DNA of 44,140 nucleotides from an uncultured Spirochaetota bacterium. GTDB lineage: Bacteria > Spirochaetota > Spirochaetia > Treponematales > UBA12059. Positions 31,651-40,279 of the stretch are shown piece by piece (the stretch's first letter is position 1; each line of letters starts with the position of its first letter). The notes below the pieces were generated by a model, which made no database searches, was not told the DNA's origin, and was given only the letters and a program-made list of their open reading frames with translations. Where the stretch lies: positions 1 to 44,140 of the forward strand of contig CALMRC010000130.1 of the NCBI GenBank assembly GCA_937873275.1, in the 5' to 3' direction. The translations under genes were made by a program, and so were the position numbers.

Positions 31651-34212
31651 GTACGGACCCACGGCGCTCACTCCCGCGGCGTAGGTGCAGCTCACGGCCG
31701 ACTGGTACCCGGCGGCCAGGACGCTCCCGTCCGCGTCCACCGCGCACCCGGCGAACTCGGTGTTCCCGGTTCCGCCGGCCAGGGCGCGCGCCCACTGAGC
31801 GGTCCCCGAGGCGTCGTACTTGACCAGGGCGACGTTTTTCTGGGGGCTCGATCCGGAGGAACTGACGCCCGTCCCGTACGTGTAGGCGGCCGTGTACTCC
31901 TGGTACCCCGCGGCGTAGACGTTCCCCGCGGCGTCCGAGGAAAGCGACCGGAATTCGGAGTTGTACGATCCCGAGCCTCCGGCCGTCCGGGCCCACCCGG
32001 CGGTTCCCGCGGAGTCGTACTTGACCAGCACGGAATTCTTTCCGGAGGCGGAGGCGCTCGCCGAGACGCTCGAGCCGTAGGTGTAGGCCGACGTGGACGT
32101 TTGGAAACCCGCCGCATAGACGCTTCCTCCCCGGACCGTCACGGCGTGGAATTGGGACGCGCCGATCCCCGCGCCGCCGACCGACCGGGCCCACCCGGCG
32201 GTTCCCGAGGAGTCGTACTTGACGAGGATCACGTTGTCGCCCGTAGTGCACCCTCCTGCCGCGCTGGCCGAGACGCCGTACTGGAACGTGCCTCCCCTGC
32301 TCTGGTATCCCGCGGCGTAGAGGTTGCCGGACGAATCCACGGCCGCGGCCCGGAATTCCGAGGCGTTCCCCGCCGCCGTCGTGGACCGGGCCCACAGCGC
32401 CGTCCCCGAGGAGTCGTACTTGACGACCACGGCGTTGGTTCCGCTAGCGTAGTATCCCGCGACGCTCACTCCGGTTCCGTAGGTGTACGTCCCCGCGTCC
32501 TGCTGACAGCCCACGGCGTAGACGTTGCCGTCGCCGTCGACGGCTAGGCCGAGGAACGCCGAGTTTCCCGTTCCGGCGGATGCGGTCCGTACCCACTGCT
32601 CCGCTCCCGAGGAACTGTACTTCACGATCATGGCCTTGTTGTCCCCGGAACCGTACTGATATCCCGCCGCGTAGACGTTGCCGGATCCGTCGACCGCCAC
32701 GGCGTTGAACCCGGATGCGAACCCGACGTACGGCATCCGGGCCCACAGGGCCGTCCCCGCCAGGGAATACTTCACGAGGACGGCGTTGTCCCCGCTGTAG
32801 GAGCCCGTAGCGCTCACCCCGGTTCCGTAGGTGAAGGGCGAGGTGCCCCTCTGGGTTCCCGCCGCGTACACGTTCCCCGAGCCGTCGACGGCCGCCGACT
32901 CGAACCGGGAAAGGTTCGGGCCTGTCGCGGGCGTCCGGGCCCAGGGGACCGGGGACCACCGGGCGTACAGGGTCTGGTTCGCCGTGATCGACACGGTCGT
33001 GCCTGCGCTCACCTGAGACCCCGTTCCGGCCGGCCCGGTCCACCAGCCCGCGAGGGCGTAGCCGCTGCGGGTCGCGGCGGCCAAGGTCCCGTACGGGGAC
33101 CCGTACGCCACGGTCTTGGAGGCGGGGTTCGGGGCCGAACCTCCCTGGGCGTCGAAGGTGACCGTGTAGGTGTTCGCGGTCCACTTGGCATACAGGGTCT
33201 GGTCCGCCGTGATCCACGCCGTCGAGGAGGCCGTCACCTCCGTCCCGGTCCCCCCGGCCCCGGTCCACCAGCCCGCGAGGGTGTACCCGGTGCGGCTCGT
33301 GGAGGCCAGGGTCCCGTAGGGGGATCCGTAGTTCACGGTCTTGGAGGAGGGGGAGGGGGCGGTCCCGCCCTGTGCGTCGAAGGTGACCGTGTGCTCGGGG
33401 CCCAGGGTCCGCACCGATTGCGGGGCGTAGAGGGCCTTGTTGCCGGAACCGTCCTTCACGAGGACCGCGAAATAGTGGAGCGTATAAACCCCCAGGCCGG
33501 TGACGTCCTTGGACAGGGCGCCGGCGGTCCAATCCAGGAGGAGGCCGGCACCGGAAACCGCGTCGGCCTCCTCGACCGTGTCGATCTCGGAGGCGCCGTC
33601 CGCCCGGACCAGCTTGTACTGGAGCGAGGCGGGCGGAGTCACGTCGTCGGACGCGGCGGTCCAGCCCACGGTCAGGGAGGTCTGGGTCACGGAGCCGAAG
33701 GAGGGGCCGCTTCCGGGCGCGGGCGCCGAGGCGTTCAGGGTGCGGGCGGACTTCGGGGCGTAGAGGGCCGTGTTCCCCGCCGCGTCCCGCACCAGGACGG
33801 CGAACCAGTAGTCCGTATCCGAACTCAAACCCGAGGCCGTACAGGAGACGGCCGCCGATGTCCAAGCCATCACCTCGGACTGCTGGACGGCGGACTCGGC
33901 GGACGCGAGCTCCCCCGCCGTGGAGGCCCGGACCACCCGGTAGCTCAGGTCCTCAGGCGCGGTCTGGTTGTCCGAGGCCGCTCCCCAGGAAAGCTGGACG
34001 GTCGTCGGGCCCACCGTCCCGACCGCCAAGGCCGCGCCGATGACCGGGTCGACGGAGTCGACCCCCGCGGCGGCGTCGGAGACCTGCTGCCGGATCTGCT
34101 CGAGGAGGCCGTTCTGGAGGTCGTTGGGGCACCCGGAAAAAAGGAGGGCCAGGGCGGCGGCCGCGAGGGCGGCGGATCCCCGGATCGATCGCGAAAACCT
34201 GCCCGTGCTCAT
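31600..34212 (-). CDS. Surface lipoprotein: FN3-like, InlB-type repeats and seven-bladed beta-propeller
   Basis: An 870-residue exported lipoprotein. The signal peptide ends in FSGC (lipid Cys28). In order: two fibronectin-III-like modules (about 55-165 and 166-275, each ending with FAVLV(R/K)D..GN.ALYAP and RTL), two InlB B-type repeats (about 276-345 and 346-418, HTVTFDAQGG to DQTLYAKW), and seven propeller units of the SBBP type. The propeller core is AVDGSGNVYAAGYQ, and the units end NAVLVKY...GTALWAR. Such proteins usually mediate adhesion or polysaccharide contact at the cell surface. It is coupled by a 4-bp overlap to the upstream outer-membrane protein gene. Confidence 0.88.
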   Translation of the reverse strand: MSTGRFSRSIRGSAALAAAALALLFSGCPNDLQNGLLEQIRQQVSDAAAGVDSVDPVIGAALAVGTVGPTTVQLSWGAASDNQTAPEDLSYRVVRASTAGELASAESAVQQSEVMAWTSAAVSCTASGLSSDTDYWFAVLVRDAAGNTALYAPKSARTLNASAPAPGSGPSFGSVTQTSLTVGWTAASDDVTPPASLQYKLVRADGASEIDTVEEADAVSGAGLLLDWTAGALSKDVTGLGVYTLHYFAVLVKDGSGNKALYAPQSVRTLGPEHTVTFDAQGGTAPSPSSKTVNYGSPYGTLASTSRTGYTLAGWWTGAGGTGTEVTASSTAWITADQTLYAKWTANTYTVTFDAQGGSAPNPASKTVAYGSPYGTLAAATRSGYALAGWWTGPAGTGSQVSAGTTVSITANQTLYARWSPVPWARTPATGPNLSRFESAAVDGSGNVYAAGTQRGTSPFTYGTGVSATGSYSGDNAVLVKYSLAGTALWARMPYVGFASGFNAVAVDGSGNVYAAGYQYGSGDNKAMIVKYSSSGAEQWVRTASAGTGNSAFLGLAVDGDGNVYAVGCQQDAGTYTYGTGVSVAGYYASGTNAVVVKYDSSGTALWARSTTAAGNASEFRAAAVDSSGNLYAAGYQSRGGTFQYGVSASAAGGCTTGDNVILVKYDSSGTAGWARSVGGAGIGASQFHAVTVRGGSVYAAGFQTSTSAYTYGSSVSASASASGKNSVLVKYDSAGTAGWARTAGGSGSYNSEFRSLSSDAAGNVYAAGYQEYTAAYTYGTGVSSSGSSPQKNVALVKYDASGTAQWARALAGGTGNTEFAGCAVDADGSVLAAGYQSAVSCTYAAGVSAVGPYSGYTSSENAVVVKYAP

Positions 34213-36434
34213 TCCTGGCCTCCCCAGAGAACGGCCGCGCGCCGGGCATCGAGGGCCGCGGCTCGCGTATCGGATGCGGTGTTGACCAGGTAGGCCAGGT
34301 CCCGGGCGATGTCGGGCGCCAGGCGCGCCAGCTTGTCATAGCTGGCCTTCGCCGGTCCGTACCGCTCCTGCTCGTAGTAGATTTTCACGAGGTTCCCGAG
34401 GACCGTCGGGTTGTTCGGCTCCAGCCGGATCGCGCGCTCGTACCACTCCTGGGCCTTCGGGTAGTCCTTGGCCAGGAAACGGAGGTTCCCGAGGTTAACC
34501 AGGGCGGGGACGTAGTTGCCCCGGCCGAGGGCCCGGGTGAATTCCTCCTCCGCCTTGTCCATCTTCCCGTACTTCGCGTACAGGATACCGAGCCGGTTAT
34601 GGGTGACCGCGGCATCTTTCCCGGCCTTCAGGTCCTCCTCGAGTCGGGCGACCTTAGGAAGCAGTTCCCGATCCGCCAGGCGCGCCGTCTCCCGGAGGAA
34701 GGCGTCGACGATCGACTCCGCCGGGGGCATCGATATCTCCGCGCCTCCCCCCGGAAGTCCCACGGGCTCGTATTCGAGCCAGGCGTCGTGCACGGGGTGG
34801 AAACCGGCGGCGTTCTTGGCGCTCGCCTCCCGCCACTGCCGGGCTCCTTCCTGCCAAGCGGACAGGAAGCCCCGACGTCGCTCCGTAAGCTCCACCGGCA
34901 CCCAGACCTTGCCGCCCCGGACGATCAAGTCCTGGGTTGTGGTGAAATCCTTGGCGACCCGGTCCGGGACCGTTTCCAGGGCGAAGGCCGCCAGAATGTG
35001 GCCCGGCACCGTGATGAAGGCGGTCTCGATTCCGACCGACTCCAGGAGCGCGCACCAGAGGATGGATAGATCGTCGCAATCTCCCGCCTTGAACTCCAGG
35101 GTCTGCCGGGGGAACTGGAGGTAGTCCACCTCGGTCCTCCGCTCGGACAGCTTGGCGAAGGGGGTCTTGGGATCCACCACGTAGGAGAGTCCGATCAGGT
35201 CCAGGGCCTTGAAGATTCCGATCCCGAACATCAGGTTCTGGTCCAGGGCCGCGGGTCCCTGGCCCCGGATCAGGCCGGTCACGGCCTTGGAGAGAGCGAG
35301 CACCTTCGGATCCTTGGCGGTCACGAAGGCGGCGGCGCGCCGGTCGTCCTCCCACGTCATGGCGTTGCGGTCGAATACCCGGACGCTCAGGGTCCGAACA
35401 TTCCGGTACAGTTCCTCGCCGAGCCGGTACTCCAGCACCACCTCGGCCTGGGCCTTCGTGCTCTCGGTGGACCCGAGGATCGTGTCGTTGATCAGGGCGA
35501 CCAGGTCCACCGCCAGCGATTCCCCGCGCCCCAGGGAGGCGGGCGCCGGGCAGACCTGGGGGGCGTCCATGAACTGCTTGAGGAAGAAGGTGAGCTTGAT
35601 GTCCCCCACGGTCTCCGGCTCCCGGTTGGAGATCAGGGCACGGCCGAGGGGATGGTCGTCGTAGTACTTGTGGAAGACTGGGAAGAGCTCCAGGACTTCG
35701 ATCTTCTCGATCTCGATGCCCCGGCCCGGTTTGTGGGGCCGCGCGTCCTGGAGGAACTCCGGACGGACCCGCCGGCTCGACTCGATCCGAGCCGCCCGTG
35801 CCTCCTCGCCCTGAAGGAAGACGGTCGTCCCGAGATTCAGGGCGATCCCGTGATAGAGGCCGAGATAGTTCCGGTACCCGACGCCCAAGGCCAGATCCAG
35901 GGAGGGGGACACCAGGAACCGCAAATCGGCTCCTACCGAGACCGCCGCTCCGGAGCCCGAAATCCCGCTGGAGTTGATGAGCCCGAAGTAGTACCCGGCG
36001 CCCATCGTCGCGCCCAAGAGGAAACGGGATCCCAGCGACAGCCGACCCCCTCCGCGGGCTTCCAGGTTCAGCAGGGATAGGGAGTCGTCCGCCCTAAACG
36101 GAAGCAGGCCGTAATCGAGGGAGACCCCCGCGATCGGAGCGAACCCGGCCCCTCCGAAGCCGTATTCGGCTCCCAGGCTCAGGGCGCCTCCGAACGTGAA
36201 GACTTCGGCCGAATCGAGGATCGGGACCATGCCGGACGGCCTGGCCGTTAGACTGAAGTCGTTCGTTATCACGGTGGACCGGGCTCCGGCCTGCGCCGAG
36301 ATTCCGGCGGCCGCGCCGAGCAGGGCGGCGAACGCGGCCAGGGCCCTACGGAACCTTCGATGGGGGGAAGCGTCGTCCGGAAATGCGCGGAACGAGGATA
36401 CGGCGCCCGCGGGTTGCACACGTTTCAAGTACAT
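34209..36434 (-). CDS. Outer-membrane beta-barrel / transglutaminase-like / TPR fusion protein
   Basis: A 741-residue exported protein. A long N-region precedes the hydrophobic signal (about 29-47, cleavage near SAQA). Residues about 50-210 alternate glycine-rich amphipathic strands like an 8-stranded barrel. A middle domain of unknown type (about 235-400) follows, then a transglutaminase-like cysteine-protease-fold core: Cys453 in AGDCDDLSILWCALL, His479 in VPGHILAAF and an acidic partner in HDAWLEYEPV. The C-terminus holds about three TPRs (AAVTHNRLGILYAKYGKMDKAEEEFTRAL and similar). The combination suggests an envelope enzyme or scaffold working with the downstream lipoprotein. GAGGG lies before ATG. 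I know no named family with this whole architecture. Confidence 0.8.
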   Translation of the reverse strand: MYLKRVQPAGAVSSFRAFPDDASPHRRFRRALAAFAALLGAAAGISAQAGARSTVITNDFSLTARPSGMVPILDSAEVFTFGGALSLGAEYGFGGAGFAPIAGVSLDYGLLPFRADDSLSLLNLEARGGGRLSLGSRFLLGATMGAGYYFGLINSSGISGSGAAVSVGADLRFLVSPSLDLALGVGYRNYLGLYHGIALNLGTTVFLQGEEARAARIESSRRVRPEFLQDARPHKPGRGIEIEKIEVLELFPVFHKYYDDHPLGRALISNREPETVGDIKLTFFLKQFMDAPQVCPAPASLGRGESLAVDLVALINDTILGSTESTKAQAEVVLEYRLGEELYRNVRTLSVRVFDRNAMTWEDDRRAAAFVTAKDPKVLALSKAVTGLIRGQGPAALDQNLMFGIGIFKALDLIGLSYVVDPKTPFAKLSERRTEVDYLQFPRQTLEFKAGDCDDLSILWCALLESVGIETAFITVPGHILAAFALETVPDRVAKDFTTTQDLIVRGGKVWVPVELTERRRGFLSAWQEGARQWREASAKNAAGFHPVHDAWLEYEPVGLPGGGAEISMPPAESIVDAFLRETARLADRELLPKVARLEEDLKAGKDAAVTHNRLGILYAKYGKMDKAEEEFTRALGRGNYVPALVNLGNLRFLAKDYPKAQEWYERAIRLEPNNPTVLGNLVKIYYEQERYGPAKASYDKLARLAPDIARDLAYLVNTASDTRAAALDARRAAVLWGGQE

Positions 36435-36450
36435 CGGTCCCTCGGATCGG

Positions 36451-36456
36451 AGTATA
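36451..36456 (-). promoter_or_regulatory. -10 box of the surface-protein operon
   Basis: On the minus strand ATTATACT ends 16 bp before ATG 36434; no good -35 is visible. The rest of 36457-36653 is unusually AT-rich at 36530-36590 and contains AGGTTTAACA (36557-36566) and the palindrome GGAAATTTCC (36569-36578). Confidence 0.4.
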
Positions 36457-36653
36457 ATCGGCGGTGCGGATTCCTGGATCCCCCGCCGGGATGACCGCCG
36501 GGAAAATGACGAACAGGACCGTATCGCTCAGTAGAATCCTTATACCACAAATAACCAGGTTTAACAGTGGAAATTTCCGGTATTTACCGCGAGTAGCCGT
36601 GTCCCCGAAGCCCGGTCGGGGCTCGCGAGTCTCCGGGGCGGGAAACCCGTCCT

Positions 36654-37649
36654 TCAGGAGTCCTCATCCGGGTTCGCGGAGGGTTCCACCTTCCGCGGAC
36701 TCTCCTTCCCAGCCTTCCTCCCGATAGCCCCGCCGTCCTTGCCGGGCTTCCCTTTCTTGGCGCCCTTGTCGGGTTTTTCCTTCTTCCCGTCCTTGCGAGG
36801 CTTCTCGGCCTTGCCGGTCTTCGTGGCCTTCGTGGCCTTCGCGCCCTTGCCCTTCGGCTCGGGATAGACCCGGGGTATCCACTTGAGGCCCTCGATGGGA
36901 GGTCTCTTGTAGTCGCCGCCCTCCTGCCGGGGGGGAAGCTCGATGGGTTCGGGGGTCAGATCCCCGTAGGGTATCTTTCCCAGGAAGTGGGCGATGGTGT
37001 TGAGCCGGGCGCAGTACTTGTCGTCCGCGTCCACCACGTGCCACGGCGAGTCCGGCAGGTCCGAGAACTCGAACAAGTCGTCCTTGGCCTTGGAGTACTC
37101 GATCCACTTGGACCGGGCGTCCATGTCCATGGGGCTCAGTTTCCAGCGCTTGGCGGGATCCCGGATACGGTCCCGGAACCGGGATTCCTGGACCTCGTCG
37201 CTCACGCTGAACCAGTACTTGATCAGGATGATTCCCGCCCGCTGGAGCATGCGCTCGAACTCGGGCACCGATCGGGCGAACTCCCGGTACTCCTCCTCGG
37301 TGCAGAAGCCCATGACCCGCTCCACCCCGGCCCGGTTGTACCAGGACCGGTCGAAGAAGACCATCTCGCCCCCCGTCGGGAGCTGGGCGACGTAGCGCTG
37401 GAAGTACCATTGGTTCCGCTCCCGCTCCGTGGGGGCAGCCAGGGCCACGATCCGGGCGAACCGGGGATTGAGCCCCCCGGTGATAGCCTTGATGACCCCG
37501 CCCTTCCCGGCCGCGTCCCGGCCCTCGAACAGCACCACCACCTTGAGTTTCTTGGCCTTGACCCATTCCTGGAGCTTCACGAGCTCCACGGTCAGTCGGT
37601 CCAATTCCTTCAGGTAGTCCTTCTTCTTCATCGCCGATTTCTCGCCCAC
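36654..37649 (-). CDS. ppk2: Polyphosphate kinase 2 (PPK2) with lysine-rich tail
   Basis: A 331-residue cytoplasmic kinase that transfers phosphate between polyphosphate and nucleotides. Walker A GRDAAGKGG (43-51), the NPRFARIVALAAPTERERNQWYFQRYV segment, Walker B FFDRSWYNRAGVERVMGF (98-115, Asp100) and the lid region define PPK2, class I by length and sequence. After about residue 250 there is a tail of some 75 residues rich in Lys, Gly and Pro, absent from ordinary PPK2. It could bind polyphosphate. GTG 37649 is chosen because GGAGG lies 6 bp upstream; Met7 is an alternative. Monocistronic. Confidence 0.92.
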   Translation of the reverse strand: MGEKSAMKKKDYLKELDRLTVELVKLQEWVKAKKLKVVVLFEGRDAAGKGGVIKAITGGLNPRFARIVALAAPTERERNQWYFQRYVAQLPTGGEMVFFDRSWYNRAGVERVMGFCTEEEYREFARSVPEFERMLQRAGIILIKYWFSVSDEVQESRFRDRIRDPAKRWKLSPMDMDARSKWIEYSKAKDDLFEFSDLPDSPWHVVDADDKYCARLNTIAHFLGKIPYGDLTPEPIELPPRQEGGDYKRPPIEGLKWIPRVYPEPKGKGAKATKATKTGKAEKPRKDGKKEKPDKGAKKGKPGKDGGAIGRKAGKESPRKVEPSANPDEDS

Positions 37650-37813
37650 GGAGTGCCTCCGGAAGAAAGTGTAGTGCATGCCGGGGAGGGATGCGAGGGG
37701 CGGGGATCCGACAGGCATCCGACCCGCCGAGGGATGGATCCCTGCAGAATTCCGTTCGGAGCGACCCTCCGGAGACGGTCGTCCATAATCGGGCGAAGAT
37801 GATGCGGAATGCC

Positions 37814-37841
37814 TTGACGCGGGGGCCGGAGGAGCTAGAAT
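37814..37841 (+). promoter_or_regulatory. Promoter of the PocR kinase operon
   Basis: TTGACG (37814-37819), a 16-bp spacer and TAGAAT (37836-37841), about 50 bp before ATG. GGGAGCAGGA immediately precedes the start codon. Confidence 0.72.
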
Positions 37842-37891
37842 TGTTACAAAACGGGTAGGATTTCCCGGCCGCCCGGGGATCGGGAGCAGGA

Positions 37892-39811
37892 ATGGCGTAC
37901 AAGCTCGCGGACCTGATCGACATCGAGCAATTCCAGCACCTCCAGGACCGGCTCAACGCCATATACTCCTTCCCGTCGGCCATCATCGACAACGACGGCG
38001 TCATCCTGACCGCCACGGCCTGGCAGGACGCCTGCACGAAATTCCACCGCAGGAACCCGGAATGCGAACAGGAATGCCTCAAGAGCGACCGGTACATCCT
38101 GGATCACCTCCACGAAGCCAATCCGGCGGTCAGCTATCGCTGCCCCCACGGGCTCGTCGACAACGCCACCCCCATCATCATCGAGGGAATCCACTACGGC
38201 AACTTCTTCACCGGCCAGTTCTTCCTCGAGCCGCCGGACCTGGGATTCTTCGCCCGGCAGGCCCGCCGATACGGCTTTGACGAGGAGGCCTACCTGGACG
38301 CCATCCGGAAGGTTCCGATCTGGACCCAGGACCAACTCGAGCATTACCTCTACTTCATCAAGGGACTCATCGAGATCATCACCGAGTCGGGCCTCAAGAA
38401 GCTGCGCGAAATCGAGGCGCGGAAGAAGATCGAAGCCAGCGAGGCCCGGGCCGATGCCGTCATCCAGAAGATGCTCGACGGATTCTGGATGGTGGCGGCG
38501 GATTCCGGACGCATCCTGGATGTGAACGACTCCATATGCGCGATGCTCGGATACACCCGGGAGGAACTGCTCGCCCTCTCGGTCCCGGACATCGACGCCT
38601 TCGACGATACGGATGCGGTCGCCCGCCGGATGGAGAAGATCGCGCGCGAAGGGTCGGCCCTCTTCGAGTCGCGCTTCCGGAGGAAGGACGGCTCGTTGAT
38701 CGACGTGGACATCAGCGTCACCTATATCCGGGACAAGAACCTGTTCTTCGGATTCCACCACGACAACACGGCCCGCAAGGCCGCCGAGACGTCTTTGCGA
38801 GAGAGCGAGGACCGGTACCGCACCCTGTTCGACCAAAGCCCCGACGGAATCGTGATCCTCGACCCCGCCACCGCCCGCCCCCTGGAGTTCAACGAGCAAG
38901 TCTGCCGTCAGCTCGGCTACGGCCGCGATGAATTCGCCCGCCTGTCCTTGGCCGATATCGAGGTCATCGAATCGCTGGAAGACAGCCTCACGCACATCAA
39001 AAAAATCATGGAGACGGGACATGACGAGTTCGAAACGAGGCAGCGGACGAAGCAGGGCGAGATCCGGGACGTGCTGGTGATCGCTCAGGTCATCCGATCC
39101 GGCGAAACCTTGATCTTTCACTGCATCTGGCGGGACATCACCGAGCGCAAGCGGACGGACGACCAGCTCAAGAGGTCCCTCGCCGAGAAGGACACCCTTC
39201 TCCGGGAGCTGTACCACAGGACGAAGAACAACATGAACGTGATCGGGGCCATGCTGGACCTGCAGGCGGCCTACTCCGGGGTTCCCGCGGTGGAGGCGAT
39301 GGCGAGGGACACGGAACGCCGCATCCGCGCCATGTCCCTGGTGCATCAGATGCTCTATCAGTCCAAGGACCTGTCGCACGTGAGCCTCAAGCAATACATA
39401 AACGAACTACTCGCGCTTCTGCTTCAAGGTTTCTCCGCCGACATGCGTAGAATCAATCTGGAACTGGAGGTGGAGGACATCGAGGCGGTCATCGATACCG
39501 CCATCCCCTGCGGGCTGATCCTGAACGAACTCGTGTCCAACAGCTTCAAGCACGCCTTTCCGGGAGGCCGCCCGGGTTCCGTGCGCATCCGCCTTTCCCG
39601 GGCGGATCCCCGTACCCTGGAGCTCGTCTTCTCCGACGACGGGGTGGGCGTGGCGACGGATTTCGACTATCGCAGGCAGAACTCCCTGGGGTTCCAGACG
39701 ATCCTGAGCCTGGCCGAGCATCAGCTCCAAGGTCACGCGGCCTTCGAGAACAAGAACGGCGTTACCTGGCGGATTCGCTTCAGCGATCAGCTGTACTTGG
39801 CGCGGGTGTGA
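37892..39811 (+). CDS. PocR-PAS-PAS-HisKA_2 sensor histidine kinase
   Basis: A 639-residue soluble (no membrane helix) kinase. The N-terminal PocR domain (about 5-165) begins LADLIDIEQFQHLQDRLNAIYSFPSAIIDNDGVILT. It holds the conserved Cys48, Cys58, Cys62, Cys84-x-His86 pattern (CTKFHRRNPECEQECLKSD, YRCPHGLVD); PocR domains are known or predicted to sense small hydrocarbon-derived ligands such as 1,2-propanediol. Two PAS domains (about 192-300 and 310-427) lead to ELYHRTKNN with phosphoacceptor His442 and an ATPase domain with NELVSNSFKHAFPGG and DDGVGVATDF. The Cys set suggests metal or redox involvement. It is followed 4 bp later by its receiver. Confidence 0.92.
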   Translation: MAYKLADLIDIEQFQHLQDRLNAIYSFPSAIIDNDGVILTATAWQDACTKFHRRNPECEQECLKSDRYILDHLHEANPAVSYRCPHGLVDNATPIIIEGIHYGNFFTGQFFLEPPDLGFFARQARRYGFDEEAYLDAIRKVPIWTQDQLEHYLYFIKGLIEIITESGLKKLREIEARKKIEASEARADAVIQKMLDGFWMVAADSGRILDVNDSICAMLGYTREELLALSVPDIDAFDDTDAVARRMEKIAREGSALFESRFRRKDGSLIDVDISVTYIRDKNLFFGFHHDNTARKAAETSLRESEDRYRTLFDQSPDGIVILDPATARPLEFNEQVCRQLGYGRDEFARLSLADIEVIESLEDSLTHIKKIMETGHDEFETRQRTKQGEIRDVLVIAQVIRSGETLIFHCIWRDITERKRTDDQLKRSLAEKDTLLRELYHRTKNNMNVIGAMLDLQAAYSGVPAVEAMARDTERRIRAMSLVHQMLYQSKDLSHVSLKQYINELLALLLQGFSADMRRINLELEVEDIEAVIDTAIPCGLILNELVSNSFKHAFPGGRPGSVRIRLSRADPRTLELVFSDDGVGVATDFDYRRQNSLGFQTILSLAEHQLQGHAAFENKNGVTWRIRFSDQLYLARV

Positions 39812-39815
39812 TATC

Positions 39816-40184
39816 GTGGGCAGACCCCGTTCCCTGATCCTGGTGGAGGACGAGGCGTTCATCGCCTTGAACCTGAAGCTCGGCCTGGAGCGGGCCGGGT
39901 ACGTAGTGAAAGCCATCCTGGCGACCGGCGAGAAGGCCGTCGAGCGGATGGACCTGGAGCCGACGGACGTCGTCGTCATGGACATCCGACTGGCCGGCAC
40001 GATGACGGGCATCGAGGCCGCGACACGGATCCGGGAACGTCACGCCGTGCCGATCATCTTCATGACCGGCTTCACCCGGGAGGAGTACGGCCGGGAGGTC
40101 GACGAGCTCATGCCGAGCATGCTGCTGAACAAGCCGGTCACGTCGGAGGCCCTCGCGGAGGCCCTGGAGGAGATCTGCGGCTGA
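39816..40184 (+). CDS. Single-domain response regulator
   Basis: A 122-residue receiver with LVEDEAFIAL (acidic Glu11-Asp12), phospho-Asp56 in DVVVMDIRLAGTMTG, IIFMTGFT and Lys106 in LLNKPVTS: all residues required for phosphotransfer. GTG is the start, 4 bp after the kinase stop. No output domain. It is probably the direct acceptor from the PocR kinase, and can be compared residue by residue with the altered receivers of the next gene. Confidence 0.92.
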   Translation: MGRPRSLILVEDEAFIALNLKLGLERAGYVVKAILATGEKAVERMDLEPTDVVVMDIRLAGTMTGIEAATRIRERHAVPIIFMTGFTREEYGREVDELMPSMLLNKPVTSEALAEALEEICG

Positions 40185-40279
40185 AGACCGGGAGAACCCC
40201 GGTCCGATCCGAAAGGATTGAGTTACCCGCCCGGACTCCGCGACCAAGGATCGAAAACCATGAAGAATAGAGGTCCCGC

